IMG/VR virus record: IMGVR_UViG_3300048999_000258
Span: 1-57,536 of that record
Length of the DNA stretch: 57,536 bases
Source: a virus
Reading direction: 5' to 3' (one strand)
Shown here: one piece after another, positions 16,087 to 24,867 of the stretch
How positions within the stretch are numbered: the stretch's first letter is position 1
Layout: each line of letters opens with the position of its first letter
Notes under the pieces: model-generated
The model's database searches: none
What the model saw: the letters and a program-made list of their open reading frames with translations, nothing else
Told to the model about the DNA's origin: nothing
Program-made: the position numbers and the translations under genes

Positions 16087-17790
16087 TCAACGCTCCTTGA
16101 GTGTTAGCCGCTGGGCTGCGGGGAGCGCTGGCATGCTGCGCCGTACAAGTTCCAAGGGTATCGCACCTGGGATGGTGAGGCGGCCTAGGCTGCGCTGCAT
16201 CTGCTCTTGCGAGTCTTCATCTTGCTCGGTGTCATCCTTGCCCTGGTCTTGCTTAGACGGGTCTTGGGTGGCAGCAGCAGCGCCAGGCGACATACCGCCT
16301 GCGCCGCCGGGCATCTGCGCCATCGCGGCAGCCTGCTTGTTTTGCAGCCAGACTGGATTGAGGATGATGTTGCCCGAATCGTCTGGCAGCGGCGGCAAAT
16401 CTTCTTCAGCGCGAATCTCGTTGACCGTCCAGCTGGTGGCGACGCGCTTTTGATTGAGGTCTGCCAGCTCACCGCGGCTTAGGGCATCAAGGCCTACAAA
16501 CTCAAACTTAAAGTTTTCGTTGATGGGCCAGAGAATGTGCGTGTTGATGCAATGGGCGATATGCGCAAGCAACGGGCGTAGGCCGCGCTCACGGCTCTCG
16601 ATGATTTTGTCTTTGTTGCTGCCCTGGCTGAGCGTTGAGACCTGGCCGGCATTGCCGTAAGGGTGGCCAATCTCGTCGGGGCTAATGCAGTACACAGAGC
16701 AGGTGCATTTAATCAGCAGGTCTATCCATTGCTGAAAGCCCATCTCAGTGTTGGATTGCTGCATATTAATCCACTCAATGCCCGCTTCAGCATTGGTGAT
16801 GGGCGTGCGCCAGGCGTTCTCAACACCAGACAGCATGGCGTACCACTGCGACTTAAAGCGGTTGAGCATCTTCTCGCTCATACCCGCCTTGATGTTGATG
16901 AGGCCCTTGGGTGCGCTGTTCTGAATGAAGTAGCGGCTGTTGTATTCAAAGCCGTTGACCAGGTTTGTGATGGTCTCGACCAGCAGCTCTAACTCGCTTG
17001 TGCCGTAGCCCTGCAGGCGGATGTCCGTCGACGGGTTGCGCACGCCGTAGCACATCTCATCGGCGGTAAATTCCTCCACGATGGTGCCGTCATAGATTTG
17101 CACGTAGGCCGTCTCGCGGCTGACCGCAGCGTCGTCTGAGCTGTTGCGAATGCTCTCGGCCAGGCGGATGGTTGAGGCGTCCACGGCGTAAAACTCTGCC
17201 GGCTGACCCTTTTTGTTGGGCACAATTTCTGTGGCGTGGGCGTCAAATGTCAGCGTGTCAGAGGTAATCTTGCGCAGGTAGGTGGAGAAATTGTCCCGTC
17301 TGCGCGGGTTTTGTGTCAGGCCCGTACGGCTAAAGAACGTCTCCATAGCCTGCACAAACTTGCGGTCCTCTTTAGATAGCTTGTCGTTGCGGTCGCGCAG
17401 CCTAATGGCAAAGCCATTTCCAAAGCGGTTCGCCTGCGGGTGTGCGAACTGCGCCACCTGATTGATGCGCGTCTGGTGCACGGCGCCGACGATAGGCGTG
17501 CGAAACTTGACGCCCTTGAGGATATCGTAGCTTAGCGGTGAGGGGCGCTCACGATAGCCCATTTGCCCCAAGACCTGATATGGGTCCCATTGCAAAGCCT
17601 TTGGGTCTTCAGTAGCAGGCAGCGTCGGCGCAGGTGCGTTGTTGGACGTATCCTGCTGGTTGCCACCAGGGCCTGCGCGGTTGTTATCTGCGCCGCCATC
17701 GTCACGGCCTTCTGCGCGCGACAAGGCCTCTAGGCCGCCGCTTGCCGCGCCTCGCATGAAATCCGCAGCTGATTTAAAAAACGAAGGCAT
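16087..17790 (-). CDS. Portal protein
   Basis: A 567-aa protein typical of portal proteins of large myoviruses. After a polar linker rich in Gly/Asn (residues about 20-65) come PYQVLGQMGYRERPSPLSYD, a core with FAVDAST-like (FYAVDASTIRLAE) and LELLVETITNLVNG segments, the conserved ISPDEIGHPYGNAGQ, and a C-terminal Gln/Asp-rich tail. The SD AAGGGA precedes the ATG. It forms the dodecameric ring at one head vertex through which the terminase packages DNA. Gene order terminase, portal, minor head, protease, scaffold and capsid supports the call. Confidence 0.85.
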   Translation of the reverse strand: MPSFFKSAADFMRGAASGGLEALSRAEGRDDGGADNNRAGPGGNQQDTSNNAPAPTLPATEDPKALQWDPYQVLGQMGYRERPSPLSYDILKGVKFRTPIVGAVHQTRINQVAQFAHPQANRFGNGFAIRLRDRNDKLSKEDRKFVQAMETFFSRTGLTQNPRRRDNFSTYLRKITSDTLTFDAHATEIVPNKKGQPAEFYAVDASTIRLAESIRNSSDDAAVSRETAYVQIYDGTIVEEFTADEMCYGVRNPSTDIRLQGYGTSELELLVETITNLVNGFEYNSRYFIQNSAPKGLINIKAGMSEKMLNRFKSQWYAMLSGVENAWRTPITNAEAGIEWINMQQSNTEMGFQQWIDLLIKCTCSVYCISPDEIGHPYGNAGQVSTLSQGSNKDKIIESRERGLRPLLAHIAHCINTHILWPINENFKFEFVGLDALSRGELADLNQKRVATSWTVNEIRAEEDLPPLPDDSGNIILNPVWLQNKQAAAMAQMPGGAGGMSPGAAAATQDPSKQDQGKDDTEQDEDSQEQMQRSLGRLTIPGAIPLELVRRSMPALPAAQRLTLKER

Positions 17791-17860
17791 CGAGTCCCTT
17801 GAAGCGGTAGCAATCTAAGCAAGGCGCAAGCCCGTGTGGCCCGCGCCTATCAACCTGCCT

Positions 17861-19822
17861 TCAGTCCTCTAAGCTAAACGCCGACATATCTACCAGCGTG
17901 CTGCCCTGCTCGCGGCCGAGCATGCCAAAACCTCTGTGGTCCTGGCTTGCACTATGGCTTTTGCCGAAAGCGGTGCTCGGGCCGCAGTGGGGGCAGACGC
18001 CGTACATGGCGCTGTGTTCTTGGTCACAGCTTTTGCACAGGGTCTGGGCGACGCGATTGGCATCGTTCGGGCTGTGGTGGTCAGAGCCATTGGCGTAGAA
18101 GCCGTTGCTTTTGGATATGTGCGCTAAGTAATCGTCCATGCCGCCGGTAGCGTGTTGCACGAAGCCGCGTTGCTCAATGCGTTGCTGATAGGACTTGGCG
18201 TCGCCGCCTTGATAGTACCCAGCGGCCATTTCGCTTTTGCGGGCCTGGCGCTCTTCATTGCCCAACTCATTCGCCTTAAATTTATGATAAGACGCTATGT
18301 CTTCATGTTTCCCCGCGGCCTTGCCGGCGGCTTTTGAATCTGCATTGTCAGTGACGATGTTGGACGCTTTGTCTTCGAGCTTCGTCTGCTCTGACTCGTG
18401 AGCGTGGAAAGCGTCTTTATGATCCTGGGCGGTAAAGTGCTCGTAATTTTTATCTTTTGGGTACTTATGACTGTATATGGGCTTGCCTGACTTTGTGTGC
18501 CCCAAAATTTTCCCACCCCGTGACCCCTCGCCCGCCTTCATCATCTCGCCCACCTGCTCCGCGCGCAGGATATACCCGTCAACAAGCTTGCCCGCAGGTG
18601 GCACACCAATGTCGTCGGTCACGTCGCCGCCAATGTCGTAGGGGCCGCAGTCTTGCAGCTTATCCTCTTTGCCTGCGTCACTCTCGGACACGCCGACAAT
18701 TGATTCCACGCTTTTCGCAGGGCCGCCGTTGGTGCTGTTTTTGCCGACCTTCTTTTTGACCTTTTTATTCTCTTCTTCGCGGTCGTCGTCGCCTGCGGGC
18801 GCACTGCTAGATTTGCCGTTGCTTGAAGACCCGGTCATGTCGCCGTCTAGGCCATCGACGGTCTCGGCGTTCTCGATGTTGCCTGATTGAAACTGGCCTT
18901 TAGCGAGGAAGGATTTAAAGAGGTCTGTGCTGGTCATGGCGGTGTCCGAGGTTAGAGATTTAACAGTTTTTGAGGGGTCTGGATAATGAGTATCCCCAAA
19001 CGCCATGCGCCTCGATACGGAGTGATGTACGCCTGCGATGGTCTCGTGTTTAATCCTAGATTGGCGGTGGTGCTCCATTGTGTCGATGACGTTATGCGGA
19101 AGCTTTGCTGTGTCCGACCCACGCATATTTCCGCTCGCAGGACCGTGTTTGCTGCCTGTGGCACGCTTAAACGTCTCAGCTTCTTCATTGGCGTGCCAAT
19201 TTGCGGCTTGCCTGTGCACATCGCGGGCGTCTTCGTGGTCTTGCTGCGTAAATGAGGGCGTCATTTTATGCAGCAACTTGTCACGTTTGTTGCGATCCCC
19301 GCTGTCGTCACCGACGGCCACCGCTGCGGGATGCTTGCTAGAGCGGGTCGTATACGTGTCGTGATTGGGTCCGTAGATAGGCGCGCCGCTTTTTGTGTGG
19401 CCGATAATGTGTCCGCCCCGCGAGCCTTCGCCTGACTTCATTCCTTTGCTTAATTGTTCGTGCGCCAAGACTAAACTCCCGTATGATTTTTTGACCGACG
19501 TCGTGTTGGCCAATCGATTGTGCGCCAGCGCTGCTCGTAGATGCCGACCGCCCTCAGGGCTGGCTGACTTGCGGCCATGGTCCGCTTTATAGGCCTGCTT
19601 GAAATGTGTGCTCGCGGCCTCAGCGTGGTCTGACTTGCTGTAATGCGCGAACGACCCGCCGAGCCGGCCCGCGTCTTTGCCGATGTCGCCCTGCTCATGC
19701 ACATGCATGGCGGCATAACGAGCGTGGCTGGACTCGTAGATAGGCTTGCCTGACTTGGTCGAGCCAATTTGATGGCCGCCCCGTGAACCGACGCCGGCTT
19801 TAGATAGCATCAGAGCGGGCAT
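17861..19822 (-). CDS. Head-module protein with three SRGG/TKSG/PIY modules
   Basis: A 653-aa protein of unknown function. Three copies of a short motif, G.GSRGG...IG.TKSG.PIY, begin near residues 10, 135 and 440, each followed by a His/Ala/Lys-rich helical stretch (for example FTAQDHKDAFHAHE). A Cys-rich segment near the C-terminus (CKSC, then CPHC) may bind zinc. The repeat motif is familiar from other phage structural-region proteins but without a known activity. ATG 19822 overlaps the stop of the upstream gene (TGATG), which supports this start over alternatives. A virion or packaging-associated role is likely only by position. Confidence 0.6.
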   Translation of the reverse strand: MPALMLSKAGVGSRGGHQIGSTKSGKPIYESSHARYAAMHVHEQGDIGKDAGRLGGSFAHYSKSDHAEAASTHFKQAYKADHGRKSASPEGGRHLRAALAHNRLANTTSVKKSYGSLVLAHEQLSKGMKSGEGSRGGHIIGHTKSGAPIYGPNHDTYTTRSSKHPAAVAVGDDSGDRNKRDKLLHKMTPSFTQQDHEDARDVHRQAANWHANEEAETFKRATGSKHGPASGNMRGSDTAKLPHNVIDTMEHHRQSRIKHETIAGVHHSVSRRMAFGDTHYPDPSKTVKSLTSDTAMTSTDLFKSFLAKGQFQSGNIENAETVDGLDGDMTGSSSNGKSSSAPAGDDDREEENKKVKKKVGKNSTNGGPAKSVESIVGVSESDAGKEDKLQDCGPYDIGGDVTDDIGVPPAGKLVDGYILRAEQVGEMMKAGEGSRGGKILGHTKSGKPIYSHKYPKDKNYEHFTAQDHKDAFHAHESEQTKLEDKASNIVTDNADSKAAGKAAGKHEDIASYHKFKANELGNEERQARKSEMAAGYYQGGDAKSYQQRIEQRGFVQHATGGMDDYLAHISKSNGFYANGSDHHSPNDANRVAQTLCKSCDQEHSAMYGVCPHCGPSTAFGKSHSASQDHRGFGMLGREQGSTLVDMSAFSLED

Positions 19823-20052
19823 CACACGTCTCCTGACGGCATGCTGCGTATGAGCGCGTGATTTTGCGCCAGCAGCTGCTGATAGGCGCCCCACGCCATG
19901 CGTTGGCGCTCATTCTCGCGGTCCGTCTTGGCCTCGAGCTGCGCCAACTGGTCACGATACTTCTGCCAGGCCGTGTCTGCGTCCAGGGCGGTGACGCTTT
20001 TGCACAGCGACGGCTGTAGCGTGAGGTAGGGCTGTCGCTCAGATTTAGGCAT
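19822..20052 (-). CDS. Hypothetical helical protein
   Basis: About 76 aa from ATG 20052 (an in-frame TTG at 20088 would add 12). The middle is a charged helix (AQLEAKTDRENERQRM). Its stop overlaps the next ATG by one base, so it is coupled to the repeat protein downstream. Not recognised. Position between terminase and portal suggests a small head-assembly role. Confidence 0.55.
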   Translation of the reverse strand: MPKSERQPYLTLQPSLCKSVTALDADTAWQKYRDQLAQLEAKTDRENERQRMAWGAYQQLLAQNHALIRSMPSGDV

Positions 20053-20092
20053 AGCGCCAGATTGCCATAGCCACGGCGCTGAGACCAATCTG

Positions 20093-20524
20093 CTAGCCGT
20101 TTTGACGCCGCTTGTAGAACTGAACGGACCGGCGCAGCAGGGTTTTGCCGACCAAGGGCGGCAATTGTGACTGCCTCACCGTCTGAAACAGCTGTTGCCG
20201 AAAGCCAATCTCGCTCGCAGAATCGTCAATTAGGCTGCCTATGACGCCATTCCAGTAACGAGTCTCGCTGCCCGACTCAAACAGATTGCGGGCCACCTCA
20301 CTGAGCTGGGTGGGCGCATCGGCAATCTCTATGCGTTGTTGGGCCGTGATATCCTCAGGCATCTTGTCCATGGCCTGGCCCTTATACGGCCCACGGTTGT
20401 TGCCGATGTTGCCACGCAGGATGCCGACACCGCGGTTGTGCGCCGTGACAATGACGTGTGAGGGGCTAGGTGCCGGAGCGACGGCTTTGCGCAGGATGTG
20501 CTTTGGCATAACTGAGGGTATCAA
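20093..20524 (-). CDS. Hypothetical protein downstream of terminase
   Basis: A 143-aa protein, unrecognised. It starts with TTG in a 4-base overlap with the terminase stop (TTGA); ATG 20509 is an alternative. The C-terminal half is basic and helical, ending in RRSVQFYKRRQNG. It is part of the leftward head operon. Confidence 0.55.
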   Translation of the reverse strand: MIPSVMPKHILRKAVAPAPSPSHVIVTAHNRGVGILRGNIGNNRGPYKGQAMDKMPEDITAQQRIEIADAPTQLSEVARNLFESGSETRYWNGVIGSLIDDSASEIGFRQQLFQTVRQSQLPPLVGKTLLRRSVQFYKRRQNG

Positions 20525-22149
20525 AACGGCGTGGTCTCGCCTACATCCGCGTGTTCTGGGTCGCCGTAGACGGGATTGCCGAACATATCATAGCTGACAT
20601 CATCGCCTTCAGCTTCTTCTAAGGCCTGCTGCACGGGCTCCTCCGGCACCATAGCGTTCGTCAACACGCCCTTCTCTGCCTGCTGACGGGCAAGCTTTGT
20701 CTCTTCTGTGCCGAAGCTAGCAGAAAAACCGCCGGACTTGACCGCGATGTTGCAAAGGTAGCAGGCCATGGACAAATCATCATTTTGCCCTGTGTTCTCC
20801 AGCTTTCCATCGACGTAAGTCCAGTGGTGAAACTCCTCTATAACAAGGTCTGTCATCTCTACAGAGCGCCTGTCTCCACGCGGGATGCGCATCTTATGAT
20901 TCTCAAGCAGCACGCGCATCGCAGGAATGCCCTTTGACAGCGAATGTTTCTCAACGCCCGTATTGTACTTTTTAATTGGCAAATCAGTTTGATTAAGCAG
21001 CTCATCTCCGAAGATACGCTGCGCCTGATTGGCCTCTAAGACAGCCAGACCTACCTCATACTTGCGTGCCATCTTGTTAATTAGAGAAAGCTGCTGCTGA
21101 TAGGGCATGCCTTTATGGCGTTCTATATCTACCCAATAACGGTTGCCTTGCGCGTCGCATCCCATGACGAAAATCACCATGTAATCCGCGCCAACGCCCG
21201 AGCTGAGCGCGAAGTCGACACCCATATACAAGTCGATGCCCGCGTCCGCCCAGAAGTCATAGGGCATGCCGAGTGTCAGCTTCTTCATTTCTATGCGTTC
21301 ATGTTGAAACAAATGCATCGGAAACAGCGATGCGTCATCAGACATAGGGACGCAGCCAATTTCCTGGGCAAATCGTATAGAGCCAATTTCTGTTAACTTG
21401 TCGGCAAGATACTTTAGATTGAATCTTTGAGGAAAGAGAGCCACACCATCTTTGATGGCAGGGAACACACGATGCACATACGCAGCATTCTTTTTTAGCT
21501 CTGCGTATAAATCGAATGAACTTAGCGGGGTGCCAACAACAACTATCTGCCCACCTGGATTTACCATGTTGGTGATTGCAGTGAAAAAATAGTTATTGGT
21601 CTTGCGGCGCACCGTTGGGCTGTACATCGTTTCATCGGTCAACGTGTCATCGCCGATGATGCAATCAGGGTGCAGGCCTCGTTTCCGCGTGCCAAATCCC
21701 GCCGTCACAATGCGTGACCCGTTTGAAAAAATAACCTGGCTCTTGTTCCAACTGCTACCCTTGCGCGCCATCCTGCTCGGCAATAGCCACCGCAGTTTCG
21801 GATTACTCTCAACTTCTTCTTTAATGTGCTGCAGGACCTCTTCGGCCTGGGCGCTGGCCGCCGAAATGATGAACGTTAGCTTGCCCGGCTTATAGATGGC
21901 TCGCCAGATGGCATAGGCCTCACTGAAAAAGAATGTCTTGCCGAGGCCGCGCGACGCCAGGATGCACACGCGGTCGTGCTGCGTGACCAGCTTGTCCCAC
22001 TGCAGGTGGTGCGGCCCCGGCAAAAAGCGGCCGTTGTAGGGCGGCTCAGGTGGGCCTGATAGCGTCTTGGCAGCGAAATAGACCGGGCTTGCGGCCATAA
22101 GCCGGGCGCCGTGGGTCTCGCGCAACGATGGGCTCAGCTCGGCGACCAC
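20521..22149 (-). CDS. terL: Terminase large subunit
   Basis: A 542-aa protein. The N-terminal ATPase has Walker A ASRGLGKTF (65-73), a Walker B-type CIIGDD (163-168) and a coupling segment near VVVGTP. The C-terminal RuvC-like nuclease has the first acidic motif in MGVDFAL (309-315), a middle acidic motif near VLEANQAQ, and QNDDLSMA near the end. It packages DNA into the head through the portal. The GTG start at 22149 is supported because it overlaps the stop of a small upstream gene by one base (TAGTG). Confidence 0.92.
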   Translation of the reverse strand: MVAELSPSLRETHGARLMAASPVYFAAKTLSGPPEPPYNGRFLPGPHHLQWDKLVTQHDRVCILASRGLGKTFFFSEAYAIWRAIYKPGKLTFIISAASAQAEEVLQHIKEEVESNPKLRWLLPSRMARKGSSWNKSQVIFSNGSRIVTAGFGTRKRGLHPDCIIGDDTLTDETMYSPTVRRKTNNYFFTAITNMVNPGGQIVVVGTPLSSFDLYAELKKNAAYVHRVFPAIKDGVALFPQRFNLKYLADKLTEIGSIRFAQEIGCVPMSDDASLFPMHLFQHERIEMKKLTLGMPYDFWADAGIDLYMGVDFALSSGVGADYMVIFVMGCDAQGNRYWVDIERHKGMPYQQQLSLINKMARKYEVGLAVLEANQAQRIFGDELLNQTDLPIKKYNTGVEKHSLSKGIPAMRVLLENHKMRIPRGDRRSVEMTDLVIEEFHHWTYVDGKLENTGQNDDLSMACYLCNIAVKSGGFSASFGTEETKLARQQAEKGVLTNAMVPEEPVQQALEEAEGDDVSYDMFGNPVYGDPEHADVGETTPF

Positions 22150-22319
22150 TATTTAATCAGGTCCATGGGCGGCTCGGAGCTAAGCGGCGTGCCGTGCAAA
22201 CGCTTGCTGATTGGCTCTGGCTGGTCATTGAGGTGGCCCTGCTCTAGGCGGTCAATGTGCTCTTTCGCCTTCTTGAGTCGTTTGCGGCGTTGCTCGGAAG
22301 TCTCGTGTTCGCTAGGCAT
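22149..22319 (-). CDS. 56-aa hypothetical protein upstream of terL
   Basis: A short open frame with an ATG at 22319 and a TAG that overlaps the terL GTG. The first half is a strongly charged helix (RRKRLKKAKEHIDRLEQG) and the second half is Pro-rich. Tight coupling to terL and clean coding character argue that it is real. It is too short to be a usual small terminase; it might assist the terminase or simply set terL translation. Confidence 0.55.
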   Translation of the reverse strand: MPSEHETSEQRRKRLKKAKEHIDRLEQGHLNDQPEPISKRLHGTPLSSEPPMDLIK

Positions 22320-22367
22320 GCTCAACTGCTATGCTAGGCTGAGGTTTGCCGCAACTTCGGAGATTAA

Positions 22368-22847
22368 ATGCCGACAAAGACGCCAGAGTGGGAACAGCGC
22401 GACGACGAGTCCGCCCCCGCCTATACAGCCTTTAAGCATTACCGCGACGACGGCGACAAACGCTCCTACGTCAACACCGCCGAAGCGCTAGGTAAAAGCC
22501 GTACGCTGATTGAACGCTGGGCCTTCCAGTACGCCTGGCAGGCCCGTGTGCGCAGCCACACCCGCAGCCTTGAGCATGACGCGACCAAGCAGCGGCAAAA
22601 ACGCTACAAGCAGATGTACGATATGCAGGCGGGCATTGCGTCCATGCTGCTCAAGAAGGCTGTGGACCGGCTAAAAGAAATAGACCCAGGCGAGCTATCC
22701 GTGATGGAAGCACTTAAATTCGTGAAGCTTGGCGTCGATATTGAGCGTGAGGCTCGTGCGTTTAACATTCATGATAGGGCTAGCGCGCCGGAGGATGCGG
22801 CCAAGGCGACGGTGGACCGCATCGCCGCGACAGGCGGCAAGGGCTAG
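22368..22847 (+). CDS. Probable terminase small subunit
   Basis: A 159-aa protein. The N-terminal part has a helix-turn-helix-like segment with TAEALGKSRTLIERWAFQY, followed by a long basic helix and an oligomerisation-like region. This layout resembles small terminase subunits that recognise packaging sites. GGAG lies six bases before the ATG. It is divergent from terL and its small leader gene, with only about 50 bases between, which is an unusual orientation for terS and terL. Another DNA-binding role is possible. Confidence 0.65.
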   Translation: MPTKTPEWEQRDDESAPAYTAFKHYRDDGDKRSYVNTAEALGKSRTLIERWAFQYAWQARVRSHTRSLEHDATKQRQKRYKQMYDMQAGIASMLLKKAVDRLKEIDPGELSVMEALKFVKLGVDIEREARAFNIHDRASAPEDAAKATVDRIAATGGKG

Positions 22848-22963
22848 GATTGAGACTCGCACGCAATGTCAAAAACACCGCCTGGGGCGACCTGTTGGCT
22901 TTCGGCACTCTGCTGGCTGTGGGCGGCTGCTTATTGCTTGGGCTTGTTCTTGTTGTTGACGCG

Positions 22964-23236
22964 CTAACTCGACGCCATCAGCGACTTGAATACCGACGCC
23001 AACTCTCCTTCGCTACCCCGCGCCATCTGCGCTGCGAGCACCTGGCTGCGCTGTTCTATCTCGGAGACATCGACGCCGTTCGCCAGCCGGTAGTTTTTAA
23101 TTAGTGTCAACACAATCAACTTTTGCACCTTGTCCGCGTTGCGCGATGAACACTTCATGCGTTTGGCGAGCTTGCCAGGCGACATCGCCAGCATATCGGT
23201 GAGATGAGCAGCCAAGTAGGGCGACAATTCGAGCAT
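22964..23236 (-). CDS. Hypothetical small helical protein
   Basis: A 90-aa protein starting at ATG 23236, four bases after the stop of the upstream minus-strand gene. It is helical and begins MLELSPYLAAHLTDMLAM, then a basic patch (KLAKRMKCSSRNADKVQK). It may be a small DNA-binding or regulatory protein; not recognised. Two convergent units meet here. Confidence 0.5.
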   Translation of the reverse strand: MLELSPYLAAHLTDMLAMSPGKLAKRMKCSSRNADKVQKLIVLTLIKNYRLANGVDVSEIEQRSQVLAAQMARGSEGELASVFKSLMASS

Positions 23237-23240
23237 TCGA

Positions 23241-23492
23241 CTAGCTAGGCGATTGCGATGCGTCTGGCAACTCAGTGTCTGCGTTGCGCGCTTGCTGCAG
23301 CATGAAATCCGCCAGAGGCTCGAGCGCAAAACGCGCCATCGGCACGCTAGCGAAGATGTGCGGGGGCAAGCCCATGAAGATGTGCTTGCACTTCAAAAAA
23401 CGGTGGCGCAGGGCGCGCCTAGCCGTATGCGCGGCCCTAGCCTGCTGAGCCGTTGAAAGTGGACGCGCAACGGGGCGCGGGGGTCGGCTCAT
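23241..23492 (-). CDS. Hypothetical basic protein
   Basis: An 83-aa protein from ATG 23492, with AGGA upstream. The first 40 residues are very basic and the rest is more hydrophobic (FMGLPPHIFASVPMARF). It is followed at once by the 90-aa gene, so the two form a unit. Not recognised. Confidence 0.45.
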   Translation of the reverse strand: MSRPPRPVARPLSTAQQARAAHTARRALRHRFLKCKHIFMGLPPHIFASVPMARFALEPLADFMLQQARNADTELPDASQSPS

Positions 23493-23615
23493 GCGCGCAT
23501 CCTGGCAGACGGCCGAAGCGGCCACAAGCGGGGCCAAGATGTTTGCGGGGCCTAGACAGGCCTGCGGCGTGGGTGTATTTTGCCTAGGATTAATAATCCT
23601 ACGGAGACTGTGACT

Positions 23616-23852
23616 GTGACCCATTTCAAAGTTACCCCCGACAAAACTGCGTCCCACCAAAGGCAGGCGGGCCTGTACCAGGGCCAGATTTGGGGCTGCA
23701 AGTTTGCCCGGCAGCTGATTTTACGGATGGGACGGGGTGAGCTATCATTAATAGAGACGCAGCGTTTGATTCGTGAGGCTATTCTGCGGCTTGAAGCGGA
23801 GGCAGAGCGGCTGCCTACGGATGCGTGTTCAACGCCTCAGTCTTCAAGCTAA
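23616..23852 (+). CDS. Hypothetical protein
   Basis: About 78 aa from GTG 23616, chosen because GGAG lies nine bases upstream. GTG 23610 and TTG 23580 are in frame but less well placed. It has a charged, helical C-terminal half (IETQRLIREAILRLEAEAER). Its 3' end overlaps the convergent minus-strand gene by nine bases. Not recognised. Confidence 0.5.
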   Translation: MTHFKVTPDKTASHQRQAGLYQGQIWGCKFARQLILRMGRGELSLIETQRLIREAILRLEAEAERLPTDACSTPQSSS

Positions 23853-24050
23853 AGAATCCACCAGCGTCCTAAGCGCGTCTGCCACAGACACACTTCGCTT
23901 ACGGGCGAGGTGCGTCAAAATGTCCATTTGAGATGTCGTTAGGCGCAAATTGACGCACACGCTAAGACGTTTCGTCTCCGCTAACTGCGGTCGTCCTGCC
24001 CCCTTGCGCACACCGCCACGCCCAAATGTTTTACATGGTTGCTGGCTCAT
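23844..24050 (-). CDS. Small ribbon-helix-helix-like protein
   Basis: A 68-aa protein starting at ATG 24050. The segment GRGGVRKGAGRP is a basic arm, followed by KRLSVCVNLRLTTSQMD as a beta-strand and two helices ending VADALRTLVDSL. This fits a ribbon-helix-helix (CopG/Arc-like) DNA-binding fold, probably a repressor. It follows the 192-aa gene after 10 bases in the same direction. Confidence 0.55.
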   Translation of the reverse strand: MSQQPCKTFGRGGVRKGAGRPQLAETKRLSVCVNLRLTTSQMDILTHLARKRSVSVADALRTLVDSLA

Positions 24051-24060
24051 GACCCGTTGA

Positions 24061-24639
24061 TTACATACCGCCGCGGCGGATGCCACCAAGACCAGTCGCA
24101 AAGTTTAATTGGTGCGCGCTTTGGTGCGCGCTTTCATCTGGCGACCAAACACCGTCTGATTCGTGAAAGCTGCGGACGCGTGTCAAGCATTCGCTACATG
24201 TTAACTCATCAGCAGGCTTAAGAAACCGTGGCATCGATGGGTCATGCGCTGATGAACACAGGTATTTTTGTTTCGGCCTAAAGACCCTTCCCTTGCAAAT
24301 ACCGTCAGGCAGAAAAAGATGCCCTACCTTCCCTTTCTTTGCGCTCGTCACCAAAAGTGCACAGACATCAAGCCCATACTGTTTGCCCACATCCGACATC
24401 TCGCAGACCAATTTTGGGCTCTGCGCCACTTTCTTATTTGCAACATTCCAGTAACTAGCATCCATTTCCGCAACTCTGCTGTTGTTAGTTGGGTCCGGCG
24501 CTTTGGTCGGCGCGTGCTCACTCACCGGCGCCAAAACACTGCTCGGCGTCGTGAAGGTTGTTTCAAGAACCCCGTTTCTCACTTCTGCCGCTACCTTCAT
24601 GCCCTCGATGGCTGGGATGTACAGAATATGCGCTTTCAT
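24061..24639 (-). CDS. Hypothetical protein with a Cys pair
   Basis: A 192-aa protein with GGAG upstream of its ATG. It has a CSEC motif (about 150-153) and a CSSAHD segment that might bind metal with it. A 12-bp duplication near the 3' end gives a SAHQSAHQ repeat. Not recognised. It is transcribed away from the acidic-protein gene, from a shared region of about 230 bases. Confidence 0.55.
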   Translation of the reverse strand: MKAHILYIPAIEGMKVAAEVRNGVLETTFTTPSSVLAPVSEHAPTKAPDPTNNSRVAEMDASYWNVANKKVAQSPKLVCEMSDVGKQYGLDVCALLVTSAKKGKVGHLFLPDGICKGRVFRPKQKYLCSSAHDPSMPRFLKPADELTCSECLTRVRSFHESDGVWSPDESAHQSAHQLNFATGLGGIRRGGM

Positions 24640-24690
24640 CGGGACTCCAGAACTAAAGATTACGCCGGTGTATCACCAATTTAGATTTTT

Positions 24691-24733
24691 GCAAGCAAAA
24701 ATAGCAAGCAAAAGGGGGCCATTTCGCTTTTGC
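24691..24733. promoter_or_regulatory. Direct and inverted repeats in a divergent intergenic region
   Basis: GCAAGCAAAA occurs twice, 13 bases apart (24691 and 24704). The second copy also forms an inverted repeat GCAAAAG...CTTTTGC (24708-24733). This is the arrangement of an operator or attenuator-like hairpin between the minus-strand gene at 24639 and the plus-strand gene at 24868. Which protein might bind is unknown; the small RHH-like gene nearby and the Xre genes downstream are candidates. Confidence 0.35.
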
Positions 24734-24867
24734 GTCTTCAATGCGCGTGGCAGCCCCGATGGTTGGCCTGCCTCCCAATTATGTTTGACTACGTTTGCCC
24801 GAAAAGTTTCGTGGCCCTAGAATCGGCTTGCAGGCTGCGCCCACAACAAACAAGGATAGAGCTGACT

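Noticed and set aside
22850-23104. Plus-strand ORF with a membrane-like segment after the small terminase
   Set aside because: It starts with TTG without an SD, and its second half is antisense to a more convincing minus-strand gene. The hydrophobic stretch (22915-22960) is the only support.
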